A DNA stretch of 64,000 nt from Chloroflexota bacterium (GTDB lineage: Bacteria; Chloroflexota; Anaerolineae; Aggregatilineales; Phototrophicaceae), in assembly GCA_020161935.1 (NCBI GenBank), contig JAIUNI010000001.1:496001-560000 (forward strand). The letters run 5' to 3'. A program made the position numbers and the translations under genes. Under the pieces are notes generated by a model. It saw nothing but the letters and a program-made list of their open reading frames with translations. It searched no databases and was not told where the DNA came from. Shown here in pieces: positions 6,603-15,441 of the stretch (its first letter is position 1; every line of letters begins with the position of its first letter).

Positions 6603-8738
6603 TTAGTTCTGGTAGAGGACGAAGGTAATGCGAAGCTGTGTGCCAGACATATCGTCTACGCGCAGCGCACCACGATTGCCATCGGCGGTAATGACCCCAA
6701 TGACGCTGCCGGGGGCAAAGCTGGTGCGGGGTAGGCTGGTCTGGTTGATGACACTCGCATTTATGAGGTCATAGTGGACGGTTTCGAGCGTGACACCGGG
6801 GAGGACACCGATACGTGCGCTGCCAAAGGCATTGAGCATATCGGCGGCTGCGCTCCACTGGAGATCGGCTTGAACGGCGTTGCCTTCCAAGTCCAGCGAG
6901 TCACCCGCATTGAGGGTTTGGTTACCCTGCCGGATGATGGGTTTGTTGATGCAGTAGTTGATGTTAAAGATGTTGTTGTTTTCGCCAGCGGCTTCGTTGA
7001 CATCGTTGTTGAGGTCGGCAACGGCGACGACGGCGTAGCAACCGGTGTTGGTGAACGTGCCGCTGAGGTTTGTCAGTACGGTTTGACCGGGGGCCAAGGG
7101 CGGGACGATAGAGGCCGCATAGATGTTATTCGGCGGGAAGGTCGCCGCGACCGCAAATTGTCCACTGGGCGCTCCACCGATATTTTGCACCGTCAATGTA
7201 ATGACAAAGGGCTGATTGACGATAATCGGCGATGGGTTGATGGTAGCCGCCGTAATCACAATATCCGGCGCAGGAACGGCTGTTGGTGTGGGGGCAGGGG
7301 TGGGGGTGGGCGGCGGCGCGATGATCGGCACGGTAGAGAGATCACCAAACACGTCGAGCAGGTATGTTGCCAGCCAGCCGAGCGTGCCGCGATATTGGAT
7401 GACAACCCATGTGTTGTCGATGGTTGCGCCGACGACCTGATATTGTTCGTTCTGGCTGGCCTGACCTAACACATCATAAGCCGTGCTTGGGCCGCTGCGG
7501 ATATTTTGCTTCACCTGTTTGATGGTTATGACTACGCCATCCGGTGTAGGGGTGGCGGCAACGGTTGGTATGAGGGTCGGCAGAACGGGAATGTTGATGT
7601 CGAGACGTTCATTTCCGGCAAAGCGAGCGATGACCTGTGGTGCGCCAAATTCACCTACTTGTACGACTGCCACGTTGTTGCTGGTTTCGCCGCGCTGAAG
7701 CTGCGCTGGAACGAGCGAACCCTGTACGCCTTCGATGTTATCCAACTGCGCCAAGTTTGCCTGAAGTTCACCGGGGCGGTTGATGGCAGCAGCTAAAAGC
7801 AGGATTGAGTCATAGCTGGCGGCTTCAATCGCGCCGGGTAACTCGCCATAGAGCTGGATGTAGCTGTCGCGGAAAAGTATGGATGCCTCATCCTGCGCGG
7901 TATAAGGCCATGTTGTCGCAGCGAACGTGCCCGCATATTCGCCCTGCGAACTGCTGCGGAAAATTGGATCATCGGCCTGATTGTAGACGAATTGGCCGGT
8001 GTAACCTGCTTCGCGCAAGCCCGCGATCAATTTACCTGCCTGCTGCGGTTCACCATAGGCAACCACTGCTTCGAGGTTGCTGCTGGCAAGCTGTGTAATC
8101 GCATCGGCGAGGGCGGTATCCGTAACGGCCTGTAAACCGTACTGTGGGGCGATGTTGAGACCGCTGGCGCTGATGGTGAAGCCGACAACACCGGCAGAAG
8201 TTTCTAGCTCGTTATCTAGTTGGACGGTTGCGATGCGCTGGAGTTGATAGTCGCCGAGCAGGATATTGGCGAGCGCACGGCCTTGTAGCAACTGCGGAGC
8301 GCGGGTGCGGAACAGGCGGCCTGATTCGGCTTCGGTGAGGGTTGTATCACCCATAGCCGAGGTGAGAACCGGTACATTCAGGGCTTCGAGCACTTGAAGG
8401 TTATCTTTTACGTTGGCATCGGTTTCTGGCCCCAGCACAGCAATCAAGCTGGCATCGCGGAGGCTGGCGATGGTATTCGCCGCGTCCGTGCCGCTAATGG
8501 GCTGAATAATCAGTTCGAGTATGAAACTGGTGCCATCCGCGCCTTGAACGCCACCGTTGGCATTAATTTCGCGAACAGCGAGACGCGCACCATTCGCAAT
8601 CGGGCCATTTTGATCGTCCAGAACGCCAATACGAAATACGGGCGATCCTTGGCCTAAAACAAAGTTTATTGAGAGCAACGTCAAGAATGCTATAAAACCC
8701 ATTCGAGCTGCAAAGCGTGTAAGCCGATTTCGCATCAT
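6603..8738 (-). CDS. Exported type-1 periplasmic-binding-protein with SH3b and CARDB domains
   Basis: 711 residues; two adjacent ATGs (8738 and 8735) share an AGAGGA site. Signal peptide 1-30. Residues about 33-370 resemble branched-chain amino-acid (Leu/Ile/Val) receptors of ABC transporters (RIGVLDDQNGP start, INANGGVQG). A Thr/Pro linker leads to an SH3b domain (about 403-470), then a CARDB-type adhesion domain (about 490-600; NPSPIIVNQPF, VQNIGG) and a further beta domain. No permease or ATPase gene is adjacent, so transport is doubtful. An exported or wall-associated ligand sensor or binder is an inference. The gene has its own promoter, divergent from the MBL gene. Confidence 0.8.
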   Translation of the reverse strand: MMRNRLTRFAARMGFIAFLTLLSINFVLGQGSPVFRIGVLDDQNGPIANGARLAVREINANGGVQGADGTSFILELIIQPISGTDAANTIASLRDASLIAVLGPETDANVKDNLQVLEALNVPVLTSAMGDTTLTEAESGRLFRTRAPQLLQGRALANILLGDYQLQRIATVQLDNELETSAGVVGFTISASGLNIAPQYGLQAVTDTALADAITQLASSNLEAVVAYGEPQQAGKLIAGLREAGYTGQFVYNQADDPIFRSSSQGEYAGTFAATTWPYTAQDEASILFRDSYIQLYGELPGAIEAASYDSILLLAAAINRPGELQANLAQLDNIEGVQGSLVPAQLQRGETSNNVAVVQVGEFGAPQVIARFAGNERLDINIPVLPTLIPTVAATPTPDGVVITIKQVKQNIRSGPSTAYDVLGQASQNEQYQVVGATIDNTWVVIQYRGTLGWLATYLLDVFGDLSTVPIIAPPPTPTPAPTPTAVPAPDIVITAATINPSPIIVNQPFVITLTVQNIGGAPSGQFAVAATFPPNNIYAASIVPPLAPGQTVLTNLSGTFTNTGCYAVVAVADLNNDVNEAAGENNNIFNINYCINKPIIRQGNQTLNAGDSLDLEGNAVQADLQWSAAADMLNAFGSARIGVLPGVTLETVHYDLINASVINQTSLPRTSFAPGSVIGVITADGNRGALRVDDMSGTQLRITFVLYQN

Positions 8739-8775
8739 TGCATCCTCTTTTGTCTGACGCTAAAATTTACTTATG

Positions 8776-8803
8776 ATTGTAGCAGACCTGACCCGTGCGG
8801 CAA
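8776..8803 (-). promoter_or_regulatory. Promoter for the 6603-8738 gene
   Basis: Minus strand: -35 TTGCCG (8798-8803), 16-base spacer, -10 TACAAT (8776-8781). The expected start near 8770 leaves a leader of about 32 bases. Confidence 0.55.
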
Positions 8804-8835
8804 CCGTTGTTCCCCCTCCGTTCTTGCACCGAATC

Positions 8836-8864
8836 TTGATTTTAATGATTTGTCTTACTATACT
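8836..8864 (+). promoter_or_regulatory. Promoter for the MBL-fold hydrolase
   Basis: -35 TTGATT (8836-8841), 17-base spacer, -10 TATACT (8859-8864), giving a leader of about 40 bases before ATG 8911. Confidence 0.65.
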
Positions 8865-8910
8865 GATTTTTCAAAAACTACTCATGAATGTAATGGGATA
8901 GCGTGATTTT

Positions 8911-9747
8911 ATGCAACGCGAACGTGTTGCCGACGACATTTTTGTGTTTACGAGCGATTTATACGCGCAGGTGACTGCCGGTGTGGTGATGACCAGCGAA
9001 GGGGCGGTTGTCATTGATACGCTGGCATATCCTGAGGAAACGCTGCTGATTAAGCGGTTTATTGAAACACGCCTCGGCACGACGGTTCGCTACGTCATCA
9101 ACACCCATTTTCACGCGGATCATTCAACCGGAACGTGTTTCTTCAAAGGTTCGCGGGTGGTTTCACATGCTTTGTGCCGCGAACTTCTTGATACGCGCGG
9201 ACGGAGCAGCCTCGAAAAGAGCAAGGCCGCGAATGAGATGCGCGATGTTGAATTGGTGCTGCCAGATATTGTATTCTCCGGCGGGCCGTTTGTGCTGCAT
9301 GTGGGCAACAAGACATTTCAAATGTGGTCAACACCGGGACACAGCGCGGACTCCATCGTGTGCCTTGTGAAAGAAGATCGTGTCCTCTTTGCAGCCGATA
9401 CGTTGATGCCAATCCCGTACTTTGTGGATGGGAATTTTGACGATTTCGTGGCTTCGCTGAACAGTCTGCGGAATGGCAACTACGAGAACGTCATTCAAGG
9501 GCATGGGGAAATCGTCCTGCGCGGAGAGGTCGAAGATAAAATCCGCAGCGATATTGAATACTTGCACAAACTTCGTGATGCCGTTGACCAAGCGCTGACG
9601 AAACCTTTCCCTGACGCGGCACTGGAAGCGATTGACATCGAAAGCTGTGGAAAGAGCCGCATTCTGCTGAACGGCGCGGTTCCCCAGCTACACCGGCGGA
9701 ACGTCCTCACACTCGCAGCTCAACGGCGCGAACTCGTTCAACTGTAG
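8911..9747 (+). CDS. MBL-fold metallo-hydrolase
   Basis: 278 residues with the metallo-beta-lactamase signature HxHxDH (THFHADHSTG) and downstream metal ligands in STPGHSADS (His) and AADTLMP (Asp), with a late GHGEIV. The fold hydrolyses thioesters, phosphodiesters, lactones or similar. The substrate cannot be read from the sequence. No signal peptide, so cytoplasmic. Its own promoter lies upstream and greA follows 55 bases later on the same strand. The start ATG 8911 has only GGGATAG at a long distance. Confidence 0.85.
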   Translation: MQRERVADDIFVFTSDLYAQVTAGVVMTSEGAVVIDTLAYPEETLLIKRFIETRLGTTVRYVINTHFHADHSTGTCFFKGSRVVSHALCRELLDTRGRSSLEKSKAANEMRDVELVLPDIVFSGGPFVLHVGNKTFQMWSTPGHSADSIVCLVKEDRVLFAADTLMPIPYFVDGNFDDFVASLNSLRNGNYENVIQGHGEIVLRGEVEDKIRSDIEYLHKLRDAVDQALTKPFPDAALEAIDIESCGKSRILLNGAVPQLHRRNVLTLAAQRRELVQL

Positions 9748-9764
9748 TTTATTCGCCGTATAAG
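9737..9764 (+). promoter_or_regulatory. Possible promoter for greA
   Basis: -35 TTCAAC (9737-9742), 16-base spacer, -10 TATAAG (9759-9764). It overlaps the end of the MBL gene and has moderate consensus only. Confidence 0.35.
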
Positions 9765-9802
9765 GCAATTCCGATTATTGAAACAAAGTAAGGTGGAATA
9801 AC

Positions 9803-10270
9803 ATGACAGAACGTTCTTATTTGACTCCAGAAGGGGCGCAGGACTTGCGGCGGGAACTTGATGAACTGATTACCGTCAAGCGGCCAGAACTTGCGAAAAA
9901 GCTCAAGGCAGCGGTTGCAGAGGGTGACCTCAAAGAGAACGCCGATTATCATGATGCCAAAGAACAACAGGCGTTCCTCGAAGGGCGTATTCAATACCTT
10001 GAGAACGTGCTGCGTTCATCGGAGATTATTGAAAACAGCGGCAAGACCGACGAAGTGCGGCTGGGGTCATTGGTGACGATTATCGAAGAGGGCGGCGACG
10101 AGGAAGAAGTATATTCTATCGTCGGTGCGGCGGAAGCCAACCCGCGCGAGGGTAAAATTTCGCATGAAAGCCCGATTGGCGGGGCGCTGCTAGGACACCG
10201 GAAGGGCGATAAGGTGCGTGTGCAGACACCGGGCGGCGAGACGATCTTTAAGATTAAGCAGATCAAGTAA
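9803..10270 (+). CDS. greA: Transcription elongation factor GreA
   Basis: 155 residues, the usual GreA length. The N-terminal coiled coil (about 10-75) contains AVAEGDLKENADYHDAKEQQ, the conserved tip region whose acidic residues enter the RNA polymerase secondary channel and stimulate cleavage of backtracked RNA. The C-terminal FKBP-like domain ends with SPIGGALLGHRKGDKV. ATG 9803 is preceded by AAGGTGG six bases upstream. A strong terminator follows, so greA is probably the last gene of its transcript. Confidence 0.97.
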   Translation: MTERSYLTPEGAQDLRRELDELITVKRPELAKKLKAAVAEGDLKENADYHDAKEQQAFLEGRIQYLENVLRSSEIIENSGKTDEVRLGSLVTIIEEGGDEEEVYSIVGAAEANPREGKISHESPIGGALLGHRKGDKVRVQTPGGETIFKIKQIK

Positions 10271-10290
10271 CGGATCAATGCGAAAACAAA

Positions 10291-10314
10291 ACGCCCTGTC
10301 ATGTGTCAGGGCGT
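10291..10314. terminator. Bidirectional terminator between greA and the 10325-11698 gene
   Basis: ACGCCCTG/CAGGGCGT, 8 bp (10291-10298 with 10307-10314). TTTTTATTTG follows on plus, and TTTTGTTTTC follows the stem on minus, suiting the two converging genes. Confidence 0.85.
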
Positions 10315-10324
10315 TTTTATTTGC

Positions 10325-11698
10325 CTAGTTAACGGGTGTAAAGTCCCCGCTGCCGCCGAAGATGTCATCATCCGGCTGCGGTGGTGGTGACTGAATAGGC
10401 GGCGGCCTAACCGCAGGCGCTGGCGGTGAATAGGGCTGCGGGGCAGCCGAACGCACGGGAGGCGCTGAGAACGGCGTTGGCGCACTTGCTGGCGGTGCAT
10501 ACGTCATCGGCGCAGCAGGCGGTGGGGCCATTACCGGAGCGGGCGCACTGCTGGCGAGCGGCGGTGGCGAGTAGACCGGCACGGCGGCGACAGGGACAGC
10601 CATCGGGGCGGCGGTTACTGTACCGGTGCCGGGGGCTTTGCGCCACGCCTGAATTTCGACAGTCATCTTGTCGAAGTAGCTGTTGGGCGGCAGCGGCCCC
10701 GTGCCGTAGGCCATATCGACAATACGCGCGTTTAAGCGCAAGGTGTTGGTTTCCAGCTTGGCAATCGCACCCGGCTTGGCGATGACCAGCTCGCCTTTAG
10801 CCGAGAGCTTGGCGCGAAGGGCAGGGTCGTTATAGGCATGTTCTGAGACGAACACGGTGGTCAGCGTGCGGACAAAATCTTCTTTGTCGAACAGCCAGAT
10901 TTCGATGGCGGTGACTTTTTCGGGCTGACCTGCACCAATGGTTTCGGAGATGACCGCGCCACATTCGCCGAGAAATTCGTCGTTGTTCTTCTCGTCCTCG
11001 ATGCTGAAGGAGTCGTCGTAAGCGCGACCGGGGTTGTAGATGGAGACGTGGCGCACTACCGGCGGGCCAAGGTCTGAGACCGGAGCGGCGACGGCATCTT
11101 TCGCGAGCTGGTCGCGCATCTTGCGGGCTTCTTGTATATCATGAATTTTGCCCGCACCGGCTGCATCTGTACCCTGTGCGCCACGTATCCGCTTGCGGAT
11201 TGGCTCGATCACGATGGGGTTGATGTAGAAGCCGAACAAGAGCGAACCGATGATATAACCGAGTGTGATTGCGAGCGTACCGACAATCCACGGACGTATC
11301 TGGCTAAAGATGGTTGGCTGTGGAGGTGTCGAGGGTGCAGTTACTTCGGCTTGCGCGGCGAGGTCGGTTAGTTGACCCAAGCCCAGCCGGTTGACGATTT
11401 CCTGCGGGTTATCCACTTTATTGAGCGAATTGACGATGCTCTGGCGGAATTCATCGGTGATGACGGCGCGAGAGTTGGCGGCATCATAACGATCAGCGAT
11501 AAGGCGTACCCACTCATCCTGCCATGTTTGACCGAGCGTTCGCGGGTCGGAGTCATAAAAGACGACCGGGTCGACGGCGTATGACCATAGCAACCCGATG
11601 AGGAAGGCGATGATGACCGCGAGAATCATGCCCGGTTTTGGTACGTAGGTTTTGATGACCGGCCAGAGGCCGATCAGGGTATCCCTGATCTTACCCAT
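10325..11698 (-). CDS. Two-helix membrane protein with Pro-rich tail, unknown function
   Basis: 457 residues. Hydrophobic helices lie at about 22-42 and 136-160. The short segment between them (about 45-135) and the long C-terminal part are soluble. The C-terminal part has a compact region (about 200-360) with DDSFSIEDE, VTAIEIWLFDKED and a late beta-rich stretch, then a Pro/Ala-rich tail (about 375-450). If the N terminus is inside, the large domain is cytoplasmic. No enzyme motif or named family was recognised. AAAGG lies seven bases before ATG 11698, and a promoter is visible upstream. Confidence 0.7.
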   Translation of the reverse strand: MGKIRDTLIGLWPVIKTYVPKPGMILAVIIAFLIGLLWSYAVDPVVFYDSDPRTLGQTWQDEWVRLIADRYDAANSRAVITDEFRQSIVNSLNKVDNPQEIVNRLGLGQLTDLAAQAEVTAPSTPPQPTIFSQIRPWIVGTLAITLGYIIGSLLFGFYINPIVIEPIRKRIRGAQGTDAAGAGKIHDIQEARKMRDQLAKDAVAAPVSDLGPPVVRHVSIYNPGRAYDDSFSIEDEKNNDEFLGECGAVISETIGAGQPEKVTAIEIWLFDKEDFVRTLTTVFVSEHAYNDPALRAKLSAKGELVIAKPGAIAKLETNTLRLNARIVDMAYGTGPLPPNSYFDKMTVEIQAWRKAPGTGTVTAAPMAVPVAAVPVYSPPPLASSAPAPVMAPPPAAPMTYAPPASAPTPFSAPPVRSAAPQPYSPPAPAVRPPPIQSPPPQPDDDIFGGSGDFTPVN

Positions 11699-11746
11699 TG
11701 TGATGCCTTTCGTTATTCAGAATTGCCCCAATTGCATCTCAAACCT

Positions 11747-11776
11747 ATTGTACCGGAACTTCTATAAATACGACAA
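11747..11776 (-). promoter_or_regulatory. Promoter for the 10325-11698 gene
   Basis: Minus strand: -35 TTGTCG (11771-11776), 18-base spacer, -10 TACAAT (11747-11752). It fills the gap after the topA stop codon. Confidence 0.55.
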
Positions 11777-14239
11777 TCAGGATAGAGAAACTGGCTCAAC
11801 TTTTGTCTCGGCCAATTCGTCCATCGCATAGGTGTGTTGACACACCGTACATTGGGCGGTCGTCTTGTTCTGTTCGACTAACAGGTTGCCGCAGTTCGGG
11901 CAGGGCTGTGGTAAAGGACGCTTCCAACTGGTGAACTCGCAGTCGGGGTAGCGCGCGCAACCCCAGAACGTGCGACCACGCTTCGATTTGCGCTGAATGA
12001 TTTCGCCGCCGTGTGTTTTGCCACAGACGGGGCAGGGAATACTGGTACGGTCGAGCCACGGTTCGGTGTAGCGGCATTCTGGGTAGTTGGCACAGCCGAT
12101 AAACTTGCCGAAGCGCCCGTAGCGGATGACCAGCGGGTGACCGGATACCGGACAATCGCGACCGATGGGTTCTTCTTGGCGGACGCTGGGCATGGCCTCG
12201 CGTGCGACTTCCATCTGGCGTTCGAACGGGTTGTAGAAGTCGTGGAGCATGGGCCGCCATTCCATGTGTCCTTCGGCAACGGTGTCCAGTTGGTTTTCCA
12301 TTTTGGCGGTGAACTGGAAGTCCATCACCTCAGGGAAATACTGCACCAACAGGTCATTGACAATCTTGCCGGTTTCGGTCGGGAACAAGCGCTTGTCGTC
12401 GCGCTTGTCGATATATTCGCGATCTTGAATGGTGGCGACGGTCGGCGCGTAGGTGCTGGGGCGACCGATACCAAATTCTTCCAGCGTACGTACCAAACTG
12501 GCTTCGGTGTAGCGCGGCGGTGGTTGGGTGAAATGCTGTTCAGGAAACAGCCGCATCAGGTCTAATAGTTCGCCAACTTTGATGTCGGGGAGGATACGAC
12601 CTTCGTCTTCGTCGGGCGCAAGGTCTTCGTCCCGCGCGTCTTCATACAGCGCGAGGAAGCCCATGAACTTGATGGTGCTGCCGGATACGCGAAAACCGTA
12701 AGGCTTGTCTTTGGTAGTGAGACCGGCCTCGATGTCGATACGCAGGGTGTCGTAAACGGCATTCGACATTTGGCTGGCGACAAAGCGCTGCCAAACAAGG
12801 GTATACAACCGTAGTTGATCGCGCGAGAGAAACGTCTTGAGTTGATCCGGCTCACGAAAAACACTGGTGGGGCGGATCGCTTCATGCGCTTCCTGTGCGC
12901 TTTTTGACCGTGTTTGATACTTCGGTGCTTTGTCGGGATGGAAGTCGGTGCTGAAACGCTGACTGATATACTGTCGAGCCTCCGCCTGCGCTTGCGTCGA
13001 AACCTGCGGGCTGTCGGTACGCATGTAGGTAATGAGACCGACTGAGCCGCCTTTGCCGAGGTCGATACCTTCGTAAAGCTGCTGGGCAACGGCCATTGTG
13101 CGGCGAGCGTTGAAGCCAAGCCGGCGTGAGGCTTCTTGTTGAAGCGTACTGGTTGTAAAGGGGGCGGAAGGCTTACGCTGGCGTGTGCCACGTTTGACAT
13201 CCGATACGCCGTAGATGCTCTTTTCAAGAACGTCGAGATGCGGTCTTACATCACCTTCGGTTCCGAATTGAACATCTTGACCCTGATAACGCACCAACCG
13301 TGCACTAAACGGACGATCCGCCTGATGCCCGTTGGCTGACTGTTTTTTAAGCTGCGCGTCTAACGTCCAGTATTCTTCGGGCTTGAAGGCTTCGATTTCG
13401 CGTTCGCGATCCACGACAATTCGCACGGCGATACTTTGGACACGACCAGCAGAAAGCTGATTGCGGACTTTTTCCCACAGGAGTTCGGTTATCTTGTAGC
13501 CGACCAATCGGTCAAGGATGCGGCGGGCTTGCTGCGCGTTGACTAAGCTCATATCGAGCGTACGCGGGTGCGAGAAGGCTTCCTCAATCGCCGGTTTGGT
13601 GATCTCGTGGAAAACAACGCGCTTGGCTTGTTTTTCCTCGATATTGGCAACTTCCATTAAGTGCCACGCAATCGCTTCGCCTTCGCGATCAGGGTCGGTT
13701 GCGAGATAGATTTCGCTGGCCGTGTTAACTGCTTCGCGCAGTTCAGTTACGGTGTCACGCTTGTCGTTGGGTACGCGATATTTCGGCTCGAAGTCATTTT
13801 TCACATCGACCGAGAGCTGCGAGACGAGCAAGTCACGCACATGACCTTTTGAGGCCTTGACTGTGTAGCCCTTACCCAGAAAATTGCCAACTGTGCGGGC
13901 TTTGGCTGGCGATTCGACAATTACCAGTTTGCCGCTCTTTTTGCGAGCGGGTGCTGCGGTTGACTTCGATTTCTTGCTGGAAGCGGCTGTTTTCCGCGCT
14001 GCGGGCTTTTTCGCCTTGCTGGTCTTTTTGCTTTTGGTGATTTTCGCACTTTTGACGACGACCGGTTTTTCTAACCCTTCGTGTTCAGGCGTTGCCCCCA
14101 TGCGGAACAGTTTTGTACCACACACCTCGCAAGTTCCCTGCGTTCCGGGGGTACCGGTTTTGGTGAATACCGCTTCAGCATTCACCATATTCCGCTTGGT
14201 CTTGCACTTGACACAATAAGCTGTGTATTGTTCAGTCAT
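11777..14239 (-). CDS. topA: DNA topoisomerase I with N-terminal zinc-ribbon extension
   Basis: 820 residues. Type IA topoisomerase: relaxes negatively supercoiled DNA through a 5'-phosphotyrosine. An extra N-terminal domain (1-47) has Cys pairs C9xxC12 and CEVC, like DUF5679, followed by a Lys/Ala-rich linker to about 100. The standard enzyme then begins with Toprim KLVIVESPAKA. The acidic TDPDREGEA motif is present, and the catalytic Tyr405 lies in TYMRTDSP. Two complete C-terminal Cys4 fingers (CPVCGK...CARYPDC and CPNCGN...CTVC) and one with an incomplete first pair (CPVSGH...CANYPEC) end the protein. ATG 14239 has AAGGTGG about 12 bases upstream. It lies downstream of dprA and the manC-like gene on the same strand. 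Confidence 0.97.
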   Translation of the reverse strand: MTEQYTAYCVKCKTKRNMVNAEAVFTKTGTPGTQGTCEVCGTKLFRMGATPEHEGLEKPVVVKSAKITKSKKTSKAKKPAARKTAASSKKSKSTAAPARKKSGKLVIVESPAKARTVGNFLGKGYTVKASKGHVRDLLVSQLSVDVKNDFEPKYRVPNDKRDTVTELREAVNTASEIYLATDPDREGEAIAWHLMEVANIEEKQAKRVVFHEITKPAIEEAFSHPRTLDMSLVNAQQARRILDRLVGYKITELLWEKVRNQLSAGRVQSIAVRIVVDREREIEAFKPEEYWTLDAQLKKQSANGHQADRPFSARLVRYQGQDVQFGTEGDVRPHLDVLEKSIYGVSDVKRGTRQRKPSAPFTTSTLQQEASRRLGFNARRTMAVAQQLYEGIDLGKGGSVGLITYMRTDSPQVSTQAQAEARQYISQRFSTDFHPDKAPKYQTRSKSAQEAHEAIRPTSVFREPDQLKTFLSRDQLRLYTLVWQRFVASQMSNAVYDTLRIDIEAGLTTKDKPYGFRVSGSTIKFMGFLALYEDARDEDLAPDEDEGRILPDIKVGELLDLMRLFPEQHFTQPPPRYTEASLVRTLEEFGIGRPSTYAPTVATIQDREYIDKRDDKRLFPTETGKIVNDLLVQYFPEVMDFQFTAKMENQLDTVAEGHMEWRPMLHDFYNPFERQMEVAREAMPSVRQEEPIGRDCPVSGHPLVIRYGRFGKFIGCANYPECRYTEPWLDRTSIPCPVCGKTHGGEIIQRKSKRGRTFWGCARYPDCEFTSWKRPLPQPCPNCGNLLVEQNKTTAQCTVCQHTYAMDELAETKVEPVSLS

Positions 14240-14335
14240 TACGCTTTTTGTCCACCTTGTTGCAGCATTTGGGCTGCTGGCCTGTCATGCGCGGAGGTTA
14301 TTCGCCTTCGCAACCGATAAGCATTGTTCGAGTTA

Positions 14336-15418
14336 CTAGAGAAACTTGTAATTCTTGGTTCGCAGCAAGTGATTGACCACTTCCTTCACGTCTTGCGTGC
14401 GATCTTTATGGCAAATTAGGAGTGAGTCATCAGTTTCGATGACGATTAAATCTTCAACGCCGATTGTGACCACGAGTTTATCACTATAAACCAATGTATT
14501 CTTGGTGTCTAGGAGCACACGCTCCGGTTGGCTACCTTTGATCCCATTTCCGGCTTTGTCCAGCTTGAGAACATCGTACATGGATGACCAACTGCCGACA
14601 TCATTCCAGCCGAAATCGGCAGGGATGACGGCCATTTTTTCCGCGCCTTCCATGACGGCGTAATCGAGCGAAATTTTCTCGACGTTTTCCCAGATTTCTT
14701 CCAGCTTGTGTTCGTACTCGAGCGTATCGACCGTTGGTTCAAGCAGCATGAACTGCTCATACATTTTGGGCTGCTGGCGCTTAAATTCATCAAGCGCTTG
14801 CTTCGATTTCCAAATGAACATACCGGAATTCCATGTATATTCACCGGAAGCCAAGAAGGAGGTCGCGGTAACGGCATTGGGCTTTTCCGTAAAACCTAAA
14901 CCCAAGAAGCCATCGTAGCCGTCAATCTTACCAATAAGTTCCCCTTGATGGATGTAGCCGAAGCCGGTGGCAGGGTAGGAGGGGGAGATACCGATGGTGG
15001 CGATATAGCCTTTTTCCGCCAACTCATAAGCGGCTTTTAGAACATCGCGGAAGGCTTCTTTCTTGGTGATGTGATGGTCAGCGGTGAGGATGGCGACGGT
15101 GGCTTGCGGGTCACGCTTATGGATGACGGTGATGCCAAGCGCGGCAGCGGGGCCACTTTCACGCCCATAGGGTTCAATAATGAAGTTGCTTTCAGGAATT
15201 TGCGGCGCATGGGCGCGGAGTGCGTTCAGGTATTTGCGACCGGTTACGATATAAATTTGATCTGGCGTGAACAGTGGCGCAAGGCGTTCAACACTCGTCG
15301 CGAACATGGAGGTTTCTTCGACCAATGGCAGAAGCTGCTTCGGGGTATCTTGACGGCTCATGGGCCACAGCCGCGTTCCACCACCACCTGCCATAATGAG
15401 TGCGTAATAATGTTCCAC
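14336..15418 (-). CDS. manC: Mannose-1-phosphate guanylyltransferase
   Basis: 360 residues from GTG 15418, with AGAGG five to six bases upstream. The N terminus MAGGGGTRLWPMSR and the following TPKQLLPL form the nucleotide-sugar pyrophosphorylase signature. EPYGRESGPAAALG and FTEKPN are typical of GDP-mannose pyrophosphorylases. It makes GDP-mannose from mannose-1-phosphate and GTP. The C-terminal isomerase domain of bifunctional ManC/AlgA is absent, so this is the short single-activity form. It lies 23 bases after dprA, splitting a dprA-topA pair. Its product feeds gmd and the rmd-like gene at 43982-45993. Confidence 0.92.
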   Translation of the reverse strand: MEHYYALIMAGGGGTRLWPMSRQDTPKQLLPLVEETSMFATSVERLAPLFTPDQIYIVTGRKYLNALRAHAPQIPESNFIIEPYGRESGPAAALGITVIHKRDPQATVAILTADHHITKKEAFRDVLKAAYELAEKGYIATIGISPSYPATGFGYIHQGELIGKIDGYDGFLGLGFTEKPNAVTATSFLASGEYTWNSGMFIWKSKQALDEFKRQQPKMYEQFMLLEPTVDTLEYEHKLEEIWENVEKISLDYAVMEGAEKMAVIPADFGWNDVGSWSSMYDVLKLDKAGNGIKGSQPERVLLDTKNTLVYSDKLVVTIGVEDLIVIETDDSLLICHKDRTQDVKEVVNHLLRTKNYKFL

Positions 15419-15441
15419 AATGACCTCTTTGATTCTATGAA

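Noticed and set aside
6774..7469. 231-codon plus-strand frame inside the binding-protein gene
   Set aside because: Antisense to a gene with signal peptide, recognisable domains and a promoter; composition is that of a shadow frame.
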